Shown here: in pieces, positions 51,365 through 59,879 of the stretch
Layout of the letters: each line of letters begins with the position of its first letter
How positions within the stretch are numbered: the first letter of the stretch is position 1
NCBI GenBank assembly: GCA_965222995.1
Contig: OZ244977.1
Location: forward strand, 744,001-808,000
Direction: 5' to 3'
DNA length: 64,000 nt
Origin: SB11 sp965222995
Lineage (GTDB): Bacteria; Bacteroidota; Bacteroidia; UBA8524
The notes under the pieces: generated by a model
Databases searched by the model: none
The model's input: only the letters and a program-made list of their open reading frames with translations
What the model was told of the DNA's origin: nothing
Program-made: the position numbers and the translations under genes

Positions 51365-52726
51365 ATGCGAAACATTTTACTAATAGGTGCAGGAAAAACT
51401 ACCCCCTATTTAGTTAAATATCTTTCCGACCATTCGAAAACCGAAGATTGGGAAGTTACTGTAGCTGATGCAAACATGAAACAAGCAGAAGCTATTGTTG
51501 GTAAATTACCAAATTGTGTAGCAGTAAGCTTAAACGTTATTGATGAAAATGACAGGGAGCCATATATTAAAAAAGCCGATATTGTTATTTCATCGCTACC
51601 TTCATCATTACATATAGTTGTTGCACAAGACTGTATTAAGTTTAAAAAACACCTTTTAAATGCTTCTTATGTTTCGCCTGAGATAAAAGGGCTCCATGAT
51701 GCTGCCAAAGAAGCCGGTATTTTATTTTTAAGCGAAATGGGTGTTGACCCTGGCATTGACCACATGTCTGTTATGGCTCTTATAAATAAGATTACTGGTG
51801 ATGGAGGAAAAATTGATGTTGTTAAATCATATACCGGGGGGCTAATAGCACCTGAAAGTGATGACAACCCCTGGAACTATAAAATTACTTGGAATCCCCG
51901 CAAAATTGTATTGGCTGGACAAGGTACTGCACACTATAAAAATGAAGGTGTTGAACGTTATATACCGGCACACAGGGTATTTGGACAAATAGAGAGAATA
52001 AAACTACATAACGAGGGCGTTTATGATGCCTATATTAATAGAGACTCATTAAAGTACAGGGTGCCTTATGGTATTGAAAAAGCGCATACCGTAATAAGGG
52101 GTACACTAAGAAACAAAGGTTTTTGCAAGAAATGGAACTGTGTGGTGAATTTAGGACTCACTGATGATAGTTTTATTATTGAAGATGCCACTAACCTAAC
52201 CTATAAACAGTTTGCCGAAGCATTTTTGCCCGCTAAAATGGATTTAGATACTTTTTTATGGCGAAATTTTGAAATAGAAAAAGGTAGTAAAGAATATAAA
52301 GCCTTAGACTGGTTAGGGCTGATGAGTAATGAAAAAATTGGTATGCAATATGTTACTCCGGCACAAATACTACAAAAACTGATTGAGAAAAAGTGGAAAC
52401 TAAAGTCTAAAGATAAAGACATGATAGTAATGTATCATGAAATCCACTGGAGTAAAGGCAAAAAAGAGACTGTATTACAATCTAGCCTGGAAGTTAAAGG
52501 GGAAAACCAAACCTATACGGCAATGGCTAAAACAGTTGGTTTACCGTTAGCAATAGCAACAAAATTAATTTTGCAGAAAAAAATTACCCAAGTTGGTGTT
52601 CGTATTCCCGTTTCCGAAGAAATTTATAAACCTGTTTTAAATGAACTTGAGCAGTTCGGTATCAAATTTAAAGAGAAAGAAAGTAATAAAAAGAAGGGGT
52701 TTGTAGCTAATTTCAAATTGTTTTAA
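51365..52726 (+). CDS. Saccharopine dehydrogenase family protein
   Basis: 453 residues. The N-terminal Rossmann motif LLIGAGKTTPYLVKYL begins at residue 5, so the start is secure. The central substrate domain has EMGVDPGIDHMSVMALI and KSYTGGLIAPESDDNPWNYK, typical of the saccharopine-forming or -cleaving enzymes of lysine metabolism; DWLGLMSNEKIGMQ and SEEIYKPVLNELEQFGI follow. In Bacteroidota such genes are usually linked to lysine degradation. Nothing else of that pathway is adjacent. It appears to be transcribed alone. Confidence 0.88.
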   Translation: MRNILLIGAGKTTPYLVKYLSDHSKTEDWEVTVADANMKQAEAIVGKLPNCVAVSLNVIDENDREPYIKKADIVISSLPSSLHIVVAQDCIKFKKHLLNASYVSPEIKGLHDAAKEAGILFLSEMGVDPGIDHMSVMALINKITGDGGKIDVVKSYTGGLIAPESDDNPWNYKITWNPRKIVLAGQGTAHYKNEGVERYIPAHRVFGQIERIKLHNEGVYDAYINRDSLKYRVPYGIEKAHTVIRGTLRNKGFCKKWNCVVNLGLTDDSFIIEDATNLTYKQFAEAFLPAKMDLDTFLWRNFEIEKGSKEYKALDWLGLMSNEKIGMQYVTPAQILQKLIEKKWKLKSKDKDMIVMYHEIHWSKGKKETVLQSSLEVKGENQTYTAMAKTVGLPLAIATKLILQKKITQVGVRIPVSEEIYKPVLNELEQFGIKFKEKESNKKKGFVANFKLF

Positions 52727-52954
52727 AATTTTCCTTATCAATTTTATTTCTCTGCACAATCCATTAACTTTCCAATACTAGCGTGGGTTGCACTGTTACT
52801 TGTTTATACAAATAAGTAATAAGTTTTAACATTGTTTAAAAACCCGCTATTCAAATATTATATCCGCAACTCATATAAATGTTGTAGGGTAAGTACTTGT
52901 TACTTTTAATATTTGTATTCGTAAAACACACAGTTTTTTAAATTTAGGAATAAA
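52727..52954. other. Intergenic region upstream of the surface-protein pair
   Basis: A 228-base A/T-rich region without a coding frame. It should hold the promoter of the surface protein at 52955; besides the 12-mer at 52907 nothing specific is seen, and no clear terminator for the saccharopine dehydrogenase gene was found. Confidence 0.5.
52907..52918 (+). promoter_or_regulatory. Shared upstream motif TAATATTTGTAT, copy 1
   Basis: This 12-mer lies 36 bases before the ATG of the head-repeat surface protein; the identical 12-mer lies before the next surface gene at 54597. It resembles a -7 box with one extra base (TA-ATA-TTTG). A promoter role is inferred. Confidence 0.3.
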
Positions 52955-54439
52955 ATGAAAGTTTTAAAATCATCACTGCTAATTGTTGCTGCACTATTTA
53001 TAGGCTTTAATGCCAATGCCCAAGTAGGTATTGGTACTACAGATCCGCATGCATCATCAATACTAGAGTTATCATCAACTACAGGCGGTTTATTAATTCC
53101 GCGTGTTACTACAACTCAAATGAATGATATTAGTAGCCCGGCTACAGGCTTAGTAGTCTATAATACTACAGAGTCTTGTATTTACTTTTTTGACGGTTCT
53201 GTATGGCAAAGTTCGTGCTCAAATGCTGCCAATTACTGGGGAACAACCGGTAATTCATCATTAACGGGGTCACACTTTATAGGTTCTACTGATGCTACTG
53301 ATTTAAATTTCCGTACTAATAACGTACAGCGTATGGTGCTAAACAGTTCTGGTAACTTAGGTATAGGCGTTGCCTCACCTTCAAATGCTTTAACTGTTTC
53401 AGGTTCTTTGCCCTTACGTTTATTAGGTACTACCCATGATGCTGCTGTTGATACTGTTTTAGTTATCAATCCATCAGGGGTGGTTTACAAACGTGCAGTT
53501 TCTTCAATAAATAGTGGTGATTGGAAAACTACGGGTAATTCAGGTACTGATGCCAGTACTAATTATTTAGGAACTTCAGATAATATTGATTTAACTTTCC
53601 GTGTTAATAACCAAGAAGTAGGTCGTTTCAAAACTACAACTCGTAGTTTTCAAGGTGGCGACGGTTCAGTGGTTACCGGTACTAATACTTTTGTATTTAG
53701 TCAAGATGATACTGTTGGTGCCAGTTATAGTGCTGCTTTTGGTAGCGATAACGATTTTGAAACCAATGCAAACTACAGTGCTGTATTTGGTGGGCAAAAC
53801 ACAGTAAAAAGCACTGCAAGTTACAGTGTTACTTCAGGTGAGTTAAACGTGAATGAGGGTGTACATGCCAGTGCACATGGAGAACACTTACTTGTAAACT
53901 CATATAATATGTTTGCAGTAGGTTCTTATAATGATACTGTAACAGGCAACCGTACTTGGGTGGATAGTAGCAACCACATATTTGTTGTGGGTAACGCACA
54001 TAAGTTTTGTGCCCGCTCAAATGTTATTACTGCAACTTGGGGTGGTAATGTGGGTTTGGCAAATAGTAACCCTCAAACTACACTTGATGTTCATGGTGGT
54101 TTTTCATTACGCCCTCGTGTTACATTAACCCAAGGAACAACTACAACAGTTACATCAAACAACTTTCCATATACAGTAGAAAACCGCGCTTACTTACAAA
54201 TAACTTCTGATGGTTCGCCTGCGAGCCGTTCAATAGTATTGAGTGATGGTTTACAAACAGGTCAGATTATAGTTATAGAAAGTGTTACACCGGGTGGTAT
54301 TAACGGTATTCGTATAGTTGATAATGCGGGTACACACAATATTAATTCAAACGGAACCAGAGATTTATATACAAACGATGTTATAGCTCTGATTTGGAAT
54401 GGTACTGATTGGATAGAATTATTCTATACCAACAACTAA
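52955..54439 (+). CDS. Exported surface protein with YadA-head-like repeats
   Basis: 494 residues. The signal peptide ends at NANAQ (residue 22). The next part is the motif VGIGTTDPHASSILELSSTT and LLIPRVTTTQMNDISSPATG, common in Bacteroidota surface proteins. Residues about 240-330 have spaced S/A-x-G units like trimeric adhesin heads (YSAAFGSDNDFETNANYSAV, FGGQNTVKSTASYSV). The C-terminal 110 residues form a small beta domain ending WIELFYTNN. There is neither a YadA membrane anchor nor a T9SS sorting domain. It precedes another surface gene read in the same direction. Confidence 0.8.
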   Translation: MKVLKSSLLIVAALFIGFNANAQVGIGTTDPHASSILELSSTTGGLLIPRVTTTQMNDISSPATGLVVYNTTESCIYFFDGSVWQSSCSNAANYWGTTGNSSLTGSHFIGSTDATDLNFRTNNVQRMVLNSSGNLGIGVASPSNALTVSGSLPLRLLGTTHDAAVDTVLVINPSGVVYKRAVSSINSGDWKTTGNSGTDASTNYLGTSDNIDLTFRVNNQEVGRFKTTTRSFQGGDGSVVTGTNTFVFSQDDTVGASYSAAFGSDNDFETNANYSAVFGGQNTVKSTASYSVTSGELNVNEGVHASAHGEHLLVNSYNMFAVGSYNDTVTGNRTWVDSSNHIFVVGNAHKFCARSNVITATWGGNVGLANSNPQTTLDVHGGFSLRPRVTLTQGTTTTVTSNNFPYTVENRAYLQITSDGSPASRSIVLSDGLQTGQIIVIESVTPGGINGIRIVDNAGTHNINSNGTRDLYTNDVIALIWNGTDWIELFYTNN

Positions 54440-54449
54440 TAAAAATTTG

Positions 54450-54483
54450 ATAAAGTTGAGCGGGAAACTCCTCTTGACTTTAT
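54450..54483 (+). terminator. Possible terminator after the head-repeat surface gene
   Basis: ATAAAGTTGAG pairs with CTTGACTTTAT (11 bp, two G-T pairs) around a 12-base loop; an A/T stretch with few consecutive T bases follows. Moderate support only. Confidence 0.4.
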
Positions 54484-54596
54484 TAATATGCTATTTAGGA
54501 ATATTTAGGTAAAAAAGGTTCAAATAAGAGTAGTGCAACCCAAATAAAAATGTCTGCCACACAAGTAAAAACCCTTTTCACCAAATCGATACAGAG

Positions 54597-54608
54597 TAAT
54601 ATTTGTAT
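54597..54608 (+). promoter_or_regulatory. Shared upstream motif TAATATTTGTAT, copy 2
   Basis: Identical to the 12-mer at 52907, here 20 bases before the ATG at 54629. Two neighbouring surface genes sharing it suggests a common promoter type; no -33 TTG is seen. Confidence 0.3.
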
Positions 54609-54628
54609 CAAGAATACTGGAGAATAAA

Positions 54629-56746
54629 ATGAAAATATTTAAAATATTAACAGGCTCATCAAAACTTTTATTAGCAGCATTAGCTCTGCTAGTATCAGGT
54701 GCTGTACAAGCACAATCCGATGTAGAAATCAAAGCCTCAACAACAGTATTTCTTAAAGGAAATACAACTGTTGCTTTTAGAGGGGCAAATTGGGTTTCAG
54801 CTTCAGATGTTCAAGGTACTGCTCCCGTAATCTTTAACAGAGGAGCTGCTCAAAATATTAATATGAAGGATAAATCCCTATCAGGTATTACATTAAATAA
54901 CAGTAATGATGTTACAATGCTTGATAGTATGGAAATAGCTAATAGAACAACGTTTCTATTGGGTAATCTTCGTTTAGGAAACTTTAGATTAAGACAAAGA
55001 GGTAAAGTAGAAGGACAAGGAGGGACTGGTAGATATAGAGGAAATGGAAATTCTGTTTTAGTATTTAATGGTTCTGGTGGCGATGATACTATTTTCATGG
55101 ACCAGTCAATACCAAATGTTACAAATAGAATTAGAAGACTGAGAGTTAATAGAAACGGTTCAACAATTGTTTGTGGAGACACTATTCAGGTTACTCGTGT
55201 TGTTATTCACGCTGCGGGTACAATAAATGCAAACAATAGTCATTTAAAACTTAAAGCCTTAAGCCCTTCGTCATACGGACAGGTTGCAGGAGGAGGCACG
55301 GGTACCATTACAGGTACTATGTGTATGGAAATGAATGTAGGTGATGGAGTTGGTTCTCCGTTAGAACAATGGAGACACTTTACTTCTCCTTTGAAAGATG
55401 CAACACTTACTGATGAGTTGAATGACGATATATCTTTGGTGTATACCCCAATAAACCAAGCTAATGTTTGGACTTTTGACCAAACCCGATTAGTGAACTC
55501 TTGGAGGCCTGTACAAGCCGATGAAGAAATGCACAATAACCATTATGCAATTTATTTATGGCCATTGGCTTGGGGTTTTAACCCTACTTCATCAAACTTT
55601 ATAGTAGATATTAATGGAACTTACCCCGGTACAGGAGATTTTAACCGCTCACTTGCACGTACTAACCCTAACGGATATACAGGGCAAGCTGAGGACGATA
55701 CTGTTGGCTGGCACATGATTCCTAACCCATACCCTAGTAATATTAGTTTCCCTTATAATCCGAATCTTGAGGGAGGTAGCTCTTATTACGTGTGGGATAT
55801 AACCGGTATTTGGGATGATAGTACGGGCTGTGGCGGATGTAAAAAACGTGGTGTATATTCAATTTACCGTGCTGATAACGGTTTAGTATCAAACGGTGGT
55901 CGTAGTGTATTACCCCCATTCCATGTATTTTATGTAAGAGCCGCTTCAAACGGTGTGGCTTTGCCACTGGGTAACGACTGGAGAACTACAGACTCTATGT
56001 ACAACTTCATAGGTCGTAAAAACAATGATATTTTTGATAAGCTTCATGTGAAAGTAACAAGTCCTGAGGATGTGAGTGACGAATTATACTTGTGGTTTGA
56101 CCAGTTTAGGGCTAAGAATGATTTTGACCCGCTTGATACCTACAAGAAATTTAATGACCCATTTGCACCTAATATTTATACTGTAACAGATGATGGTAAA
56201 AAGGTAGCCTTTAATGTATTAAAAGAAATTCCTGCTGATAAAGACTTTTATTCAGTAGAGATGCCTTTTGAAAGTAAGTTGCCAGGTAAATTTAAAATGG
56301 ACTTAGACTTTGAAAATTCTGTACAAGTAACTGAAATTACTTTAGAAGATAGAAAATCAGGAACTAAGCACGATGTTTTAAGAGATGGAGCATACGAGTT
56401 TAATAACGATACGGCAGGAACTTATATGGAAAACAGGTTTGTGCTGCACTTCAGAAAGAGGTCTAGCTCTACTGATTTGGATGAATATTTAAGCCAAAAC
56501 AATCCTATAAAAATAACTACGGATACTAAAGACATATTTGTACGTTTCCCCACAGCACAAAAAGGGGCTAAGATAAATGTGTATGATATGCTTGGGCGTA
56601 AAGTAATGAAAGCACATACTGTTGATGTTGAAACTAACCAGTACGTAATTAACGGTGCAGGTTTAAGTGCAGGGTATTATACTGTTAAGGTACTTAACGA
56701 GAATGGTATTACATCAGCACCGGTATTTTTAGATACCAACCAATAA
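54629..56746 (+). CDS. Large surface protein with T9SS type A sorting domain
   Basis: 705 residues. The signal peptide ends at AVQAQ (residue 29). Residues about 30-200 look like a right-handed beta-helix or adhesin-type repeat region (GANWVSASDVQGTAPVIFNR, NMKDKSLSGITLNNSNDVTM). A central domain with many tryptophans and cysteines follows (HFTSPLKDATL to TGCGGCKKRG). The end is a T9SS type A sorting domain (INVYDMLGRKVMKAHTVDV, LSAGYYTVKVLNENG). It is exported to the cell surface; the function is unknown. A strong terminator follows. Confidence 0.87.
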   Translation: MKIFKILTGSSKLLLAALALLVSGAVQAQSDVEIKASTTVFLKGNTTVAFRGANWVSASDVQGTAPVIFNRGAAQNINMKDKSLSGITLNNSNDVTMLDSMEIANRTTFLLGNLRLGNFRLRQRGKVEGQGGTGRYRGNGNSVLVFNGSGGDDTIFMDQSIPNVTNRIRRLRVNRNGSTIVCGDTIQVTRVVIHAAGTINANNSHLKLKALSPSSYGQVAGGGTGTITGTMCMEMNVGDGVGSPLEQWRHFTSPLKDATLTDELNDDISLVYTPINQANVWTFDQTRLVNSWRPVQADEEMHNNHYAIYLWPLAWGFNPTSSNFIVDINGTYPGTGDFNRSLARTNPNGYTGQAEDDTVGWHMIPNPYPSNISFPYNPNLEGGSSYYVWDITGIWDDSTGCGGCKKRGVYSIYRADNGLVSNGGRSVLPPFHVFYVRAASNGVALPLGNDWRTTDSMYNFIGRKNNDIFDKLHVKVTSPEDVSDELYLWFDQFRAKNDFDPLDTYKKFNDPFAPNIYTVTDDGKKVAFNVLKEIPADKDFYSVEMPFESKLPGKFKMDLDFENSVQVTEITLEDRKSGTKHDVLRDGAYEFNNDTAGTYMENRFVLHFRKRSSSTDLDEYLSQNNPIKITTDTKDIFVRFPTAQKGAKINVYDMLGRKVMKAHTVDVETNQYVINGAGLSAGYYTVKVLNENGITSAPVFLDTNQ

Positions 56747-56799
56747 TTTGATAACAAGATATTTAAGAATCTCATAAGCAACATAAGCAATTATTTCTT

Positions 56800-56831
56800 A
56801 AAAAAGACCTGTCGGGAGATAGGTCTTTTTT
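56800..56831. terminator. Bidirectional terminator between surface gene and mevalonate operon
   Basis: AAAAAAGACCT pairs perfectly with AGGTCTTTTTT (11 bp) around a ten-base loop, with an A-run on one side and a T-run on the other. It serves the surface gene on the plus strand and may serve the mevalonate operon on the minus strand, 103 bases after its last stop. Confidence 0.8.
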
Positions 56832-56933
56832 GCATTAATAAGTATCTGTTTTACTTATGGCAACAGACTTATACTAATAAAAAAGTAGTAAAATTGGTTT
56901 TGAATAGCTTAAGCTATAAGTGTAGAAAGAGTA

Positions 56934-57878
56934 TTAGAAACGATGTATAACCTCAAGGTTATAGTCTTTTAGCTTTTCTTTAGCTTCATCAAAGTTTTGG
57001 GTAAAGCCCAAAATAAAACCACCGCCACCACTGCCGCATAGTTTCAAATAGTAACTATTGCTTTCTATACCTTCTTTCCAAAGTTTATGGAATAGAGGAG
57101 GTATCATAGGTTTAAAATGTGAAAGTAAAAGAGATGACAGGTGCTTTAAACTGCCAAATAATGGTTTATAGTCTCCATTAATGAATGATTTGATACATTC
57201 ATCATTATACTTCTTGAACTTCTTACGAAGCATATTACGGAAACCTTCTTCTTTACATTGCTCTAAAAACCAGCTTACCAATGGTTGAGTTTCACCCGTA
57301 TCTCCCGTATCCAATAAGAATATTGCCCCCTCACCTTGTGAAGCCATATTAGGAAGACCTACTGTATCTAAATCGGTTTTCGATTTAATAAGGATAGGAA
57401 TATTCAAATAGCAAATTAATGGGTCTAAACCACTGCTTTTGCCATGGAAATAAGATTCCATTTGGCTAAAAATACTTTTTAGCTCCAACAGGTCTTTACG
57501 GTCGCTATTATCTTTTGCAATTAGCTTTGTTGTTGCATAACGCTCATATACTGCAGCTACAACAGCTCCCGAACTTCCTATACCATACCCTTGGGGTATA
57601 CTGCTATTAAAATGTATACCTTTATCAATATCTACTTTTAATGTTTTTAAATCTAAGTCGGCTAGTAATTCATCTTTAGCTTGTAAGCCCAATAAGTAGT
57701 TGTGAAATTTTAAAAGGTCTTCGTTAGACTTCTTATCTGCCTCACTGTTGGCAGTAGGCTCAAAAGTCATTTGCCCTCTATATGAATTATAGGGTATAGA
57801 CAAGCCCATTGAGTCTTCAATGATGCCGTACTCGCCAAATAAAAGTATTTTGGCATAAAACAGTGATTCTTTAATCAT
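56934..57878 (-). CDS. GHMP kinase, probable mevalonate kinase
   Basis: 314 residues. GHMP fold: YAKILLFGEYGIIEDSMGLS at the N-terminus, the ATP-binding loop PQGYGIGSSGAVVAAVYER, KSSGLDPLICYLNIP, and the C-terminal LCGSGGGGFILGF. Mevalonate kinase is assigned by process of elimination and position: the operon encodes the reductase, the decarboxylase and two GHMP kinases. It overlaps mvaD by four bases (ATGA) and is the last gene of the operon. The two kinase roles could be reversed. Confidence 0.82.
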   Translation of the reverse strand: MIKESLFYAKILLFGEYGIIEDSMGLSIPYNSYRGQMTFEPTANSEADKKSNEDLLKFHNYLLGLQAKDELLADLDLKTLKVDIDKGIHFNSSIPQGYGIGSSGAVVAAVYERYATTKLIAKDNSDRKDLLELKSIFSQMESYFHGKSSGLDPLICYLNIPILIKSKTDLDTVGLPNMASQGEGAIFLLDTGDTGETQPLVSWFLEQCKEEGFRNMLRKKFKKYNDECIKSFINGDYKPLFGSLKHLSSLLLSHFKPMIPPLFHKLWKEGIESNSYYLKLCGSGGGGFILGFTQNFDEAKEKLKDYNLEVIHRF

Positions 57879-58954
57879 TTGGTAATCAGTTCAGGACCAT
57901 TCCCAACGCAGTCGCAAATATACTTCTTATTTTCACAATACCCTGCAAGCTCATTTTCTATAAAACTGTTCACTAAAGTTTTATCATCTCCAGGGTAAAG
58001 AACATGCACATTTGCACCTGCATCTAAAGTAAAAAACAATGGAACGCTATTTTGTTTGCGAAAATCCCATATTTTTTCAATTACAGCCAAGGTATTAGGT
58101 TTCATTAGAATGTATGGTGGGGTAGAACACATCATCAAAGCGTGTAGCATCATAGCTTCTTGCTCTACTATTTGCCCAAACTCCTCTAAATCGCCTGAAC
58201 GGAATACAGATACCAGTCTTGAAAGATTTACCCTGGCTTCTTCAAAACGCTGGCGGGCAAAAGGGTGGGTATTCATTAACGAGTGCCCTACAGTACTTGA
58301 AATATTTTTTTCACCTTCATGTATAAGCAGAATGGTATCATTAAATGTTTCAAAAACTGGGTCTACTTCAAAAGGATAGGGAGTTGCATACTCATCGCTA
58401 CTATTAATAATTTCGGCATGTCTGCCCCATACTACTAGACCCCCATATACAGAACGGCTTGCACTGCCTGAACCTATACGGGAAAAATAAGAAGCTTTTT
58501 GCAAAAACTCTTCTTTGTCATCAATAGAACTTAGTAAGCCTTGAAGTGATAAAAGGCATAACGACAAAGCACTCATACCTGATGCTGATGAGGCAATACC
58601 ACTTGAATGTGGGAATGAGTTATGCGTTTTTAGTGTAAATGCATACTCAGAAACAAGTGGTAGTTCAGCTTTTATCTTGTCAAAAAATACTAAGATTTTT
58701 TGCTCAAACTTTTCATTTCTATCTCCATCTAAAAGTACAGTTACATCAAAATTACCATCATTATCTTTCTTGCTGTATTCTAATGAGGTTTGGGTATAAC
58801 TTTCATTTAAAGTGAAACTTATTGATGGATTTGATGGTAATTGTAAACCATGCTTACCCCAATATTTTACCAAAGCAATATTCGATGGGCTTCTCCAAGT
58901 AAAAGTTCCCTTTTCTATCGTGTTTTTTGTGCTTGTTTCTTGTGGTTGTTGCAT
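57875..58954 (-). CDS. mvaD: Diphosphomevalonate decarboxylase
   Basis: 359 residues. Converts mevalonate 5-diphosphate to isopentenyl diphosphate with ATP and loss of CO2. Signatures are SNIALVKYWGKHGLQLPSNP near the N-terminus, the ATP loop FPHSSGIASSASGMSALSL, GSGSASRSVYGGLVVW, and FFTLDAGANVHVLY with the catalytic aspartate. It starts two bases after the GYDIA-kinase stop. Confidence 0.94.
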   Translation of the reverse strand: MQQPQETSTKNTIEKGTFTWRSPSNIALVKYWGKHGLQLPSNPSISFTLNESYTQTSLEYSKKDNDGNFDVTVLLDGDRNEKFEQKILVFFDKIKAELPLVSEYAFTLKTHNSFPHSSGIASSASGMSALSLCLLSLQGLLSSIDDKEEFLQKASYFSRIGSGSASRSVYGGLVVWGRHAEIINSSDEYATPYPFEVDPVFETFNDTILLIHEGEKNISSTVGHSLMNTHPFARQRFEEARVNLSRLVSVFRSGDLEEFGQIVEQEAMMLHALMMCSTPPYILMKPNTLAVIEKIWDFRKQNSVPLFFTLDAGANVHVLYPGDDKTLVNSFIENELAGYCENKKYICDCVGNGPELITK

Positions 58955-58956
58955 GT

Positions 58957-59877
58957 TTACTGCTTTATCATTTCTAAATAGGGTACAATAGTAGTAAACC
59001 CTTTTTGGTTAAAGTAATTCTTCACATCATCAAAAGGTAAATTTGAAGCAGCCATTACAAAATCTCCACCCCAAGCCCCTAATGATTTTACTGAGCCATC
59101 AAAATCACTAAATAGCTCTTCTTTCACAGTTTTAAATTCCAAAGCTTGTGCCACAATCGCTTCATGCTCATCAATTAAAGCCATAAACTCTTGTATTGAA
59201 GCACAGTGAAGTGCCTTATCAACAATAGCATTTATTTGCTCAATCTCTTTATTAAAAAGACTCTTTTTCTGTTCAAAATGCTGTATTCCCTCTCTACTGT
59301 TTTGTTTTTTATCCAAATACACAAAAGCCACTTGCTCAGCAAAAGGGGTGCTAAAGTTTACTTCTTGCCAAACAGGTTTCTCGTTTTGTACTTGGTAGGT
59401 TATGGGTGAATTGCTTAATGCACAAGCAATATCATAACCGCTTCCTTTAAATGAGTTGAAAAATAGCTTAAAAGCATCAACTTGTGCCCATTGGGCTATA
59501 TTGGCTATTAGTGTACTGCTACTTCCCAAACCCCACAGACGTGGAAACTGTAAATGAGTTTCTACATCAAAATAAAAATCACCACTTAGCAGGCTAGGGT
59601 TAAGTTGTTTGGCAACAAATAATATGGTTTGCAGTGTACGTGCAGTATTATTATCACTGGTATGTTTTATGTCTAAATGCTCATCAAAATAAGCCTCAAA
59701 CCAAAGTTTGTTTTCGTTGTCAAAACTTTTCCAGTTTAGCCCCTTTATTAAAAAAGTTTGTGGAGTAACTGTGAGGTTTTGCCCCAGTTGTGTGGGAATG
59801 GCTAAAGCTTTAGCTCCATTTAAAACAAAGTATTCACCAAAAAGCAATAGTTTTCCATTGCTGTGGTAGTGTTGCAT
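58957..59877 (-). CDS. GYDIA family GHMP kinase (probable phosphomevalonate kinase)
   Basis: 306 residues. Motifs: NGKLLLFGEYFVLNGAKALA, the ATP loop RLWGLGSSSTLIANIAQ, the family-naming GSGYDIACALSNSPI, and SLGAWGGDFVMAAS near the end. This kinase group is found in Bacteroidota mevalonate clusters. As the operon needs a phosphomevalonate kinase and no classical one is present, that role is inferred for this protein. It starts two bases after the HMG-CoA reductase stop. Confidence 0.85.
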   Translation of the reverse strand: MQHYHSNGKLLLFGEYFVLNGAKALAIPTQLGQNLTVTPQTFLIKGLNWKSFDNENKLWFEAYFDEHLDIKHTSDNNTARTLQTILFVAKQLNPSLLSGDFYFDVETHLQFPRLWGLGSSSTLIANIAQWAQVDAFKLFFNSFKGSGYDIACALSNSPITYQVQNEKPVWQEVNFSTPFAEQVAFVYLDKKQNSREGIQHFEQKKSLFNKEIEQINAIVDKALHCASIQEFMALIDEHEAIVAQALEFKTVKEELFSDFDGSVKSLGAWGGDFVMAASNLPFDDVKNYFNQKGFTTIVPYLEMIKQ

Positions 59878-59879
59878 AG

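Noticed and set aside
53680..53950. Repeat-rich DNA in the head-repeat surface gene as a possible tandem repeat or CRISPR
   Set aside because: The period exists at protein level only; DNA units are divergent and lie within an open frame.
52955..54439. Complete trimeric autotransporter adhesin
   Set aside because: Head-like repeats are present, but there is no coiled-coil stalk or YadA-type C-terminal anchor.
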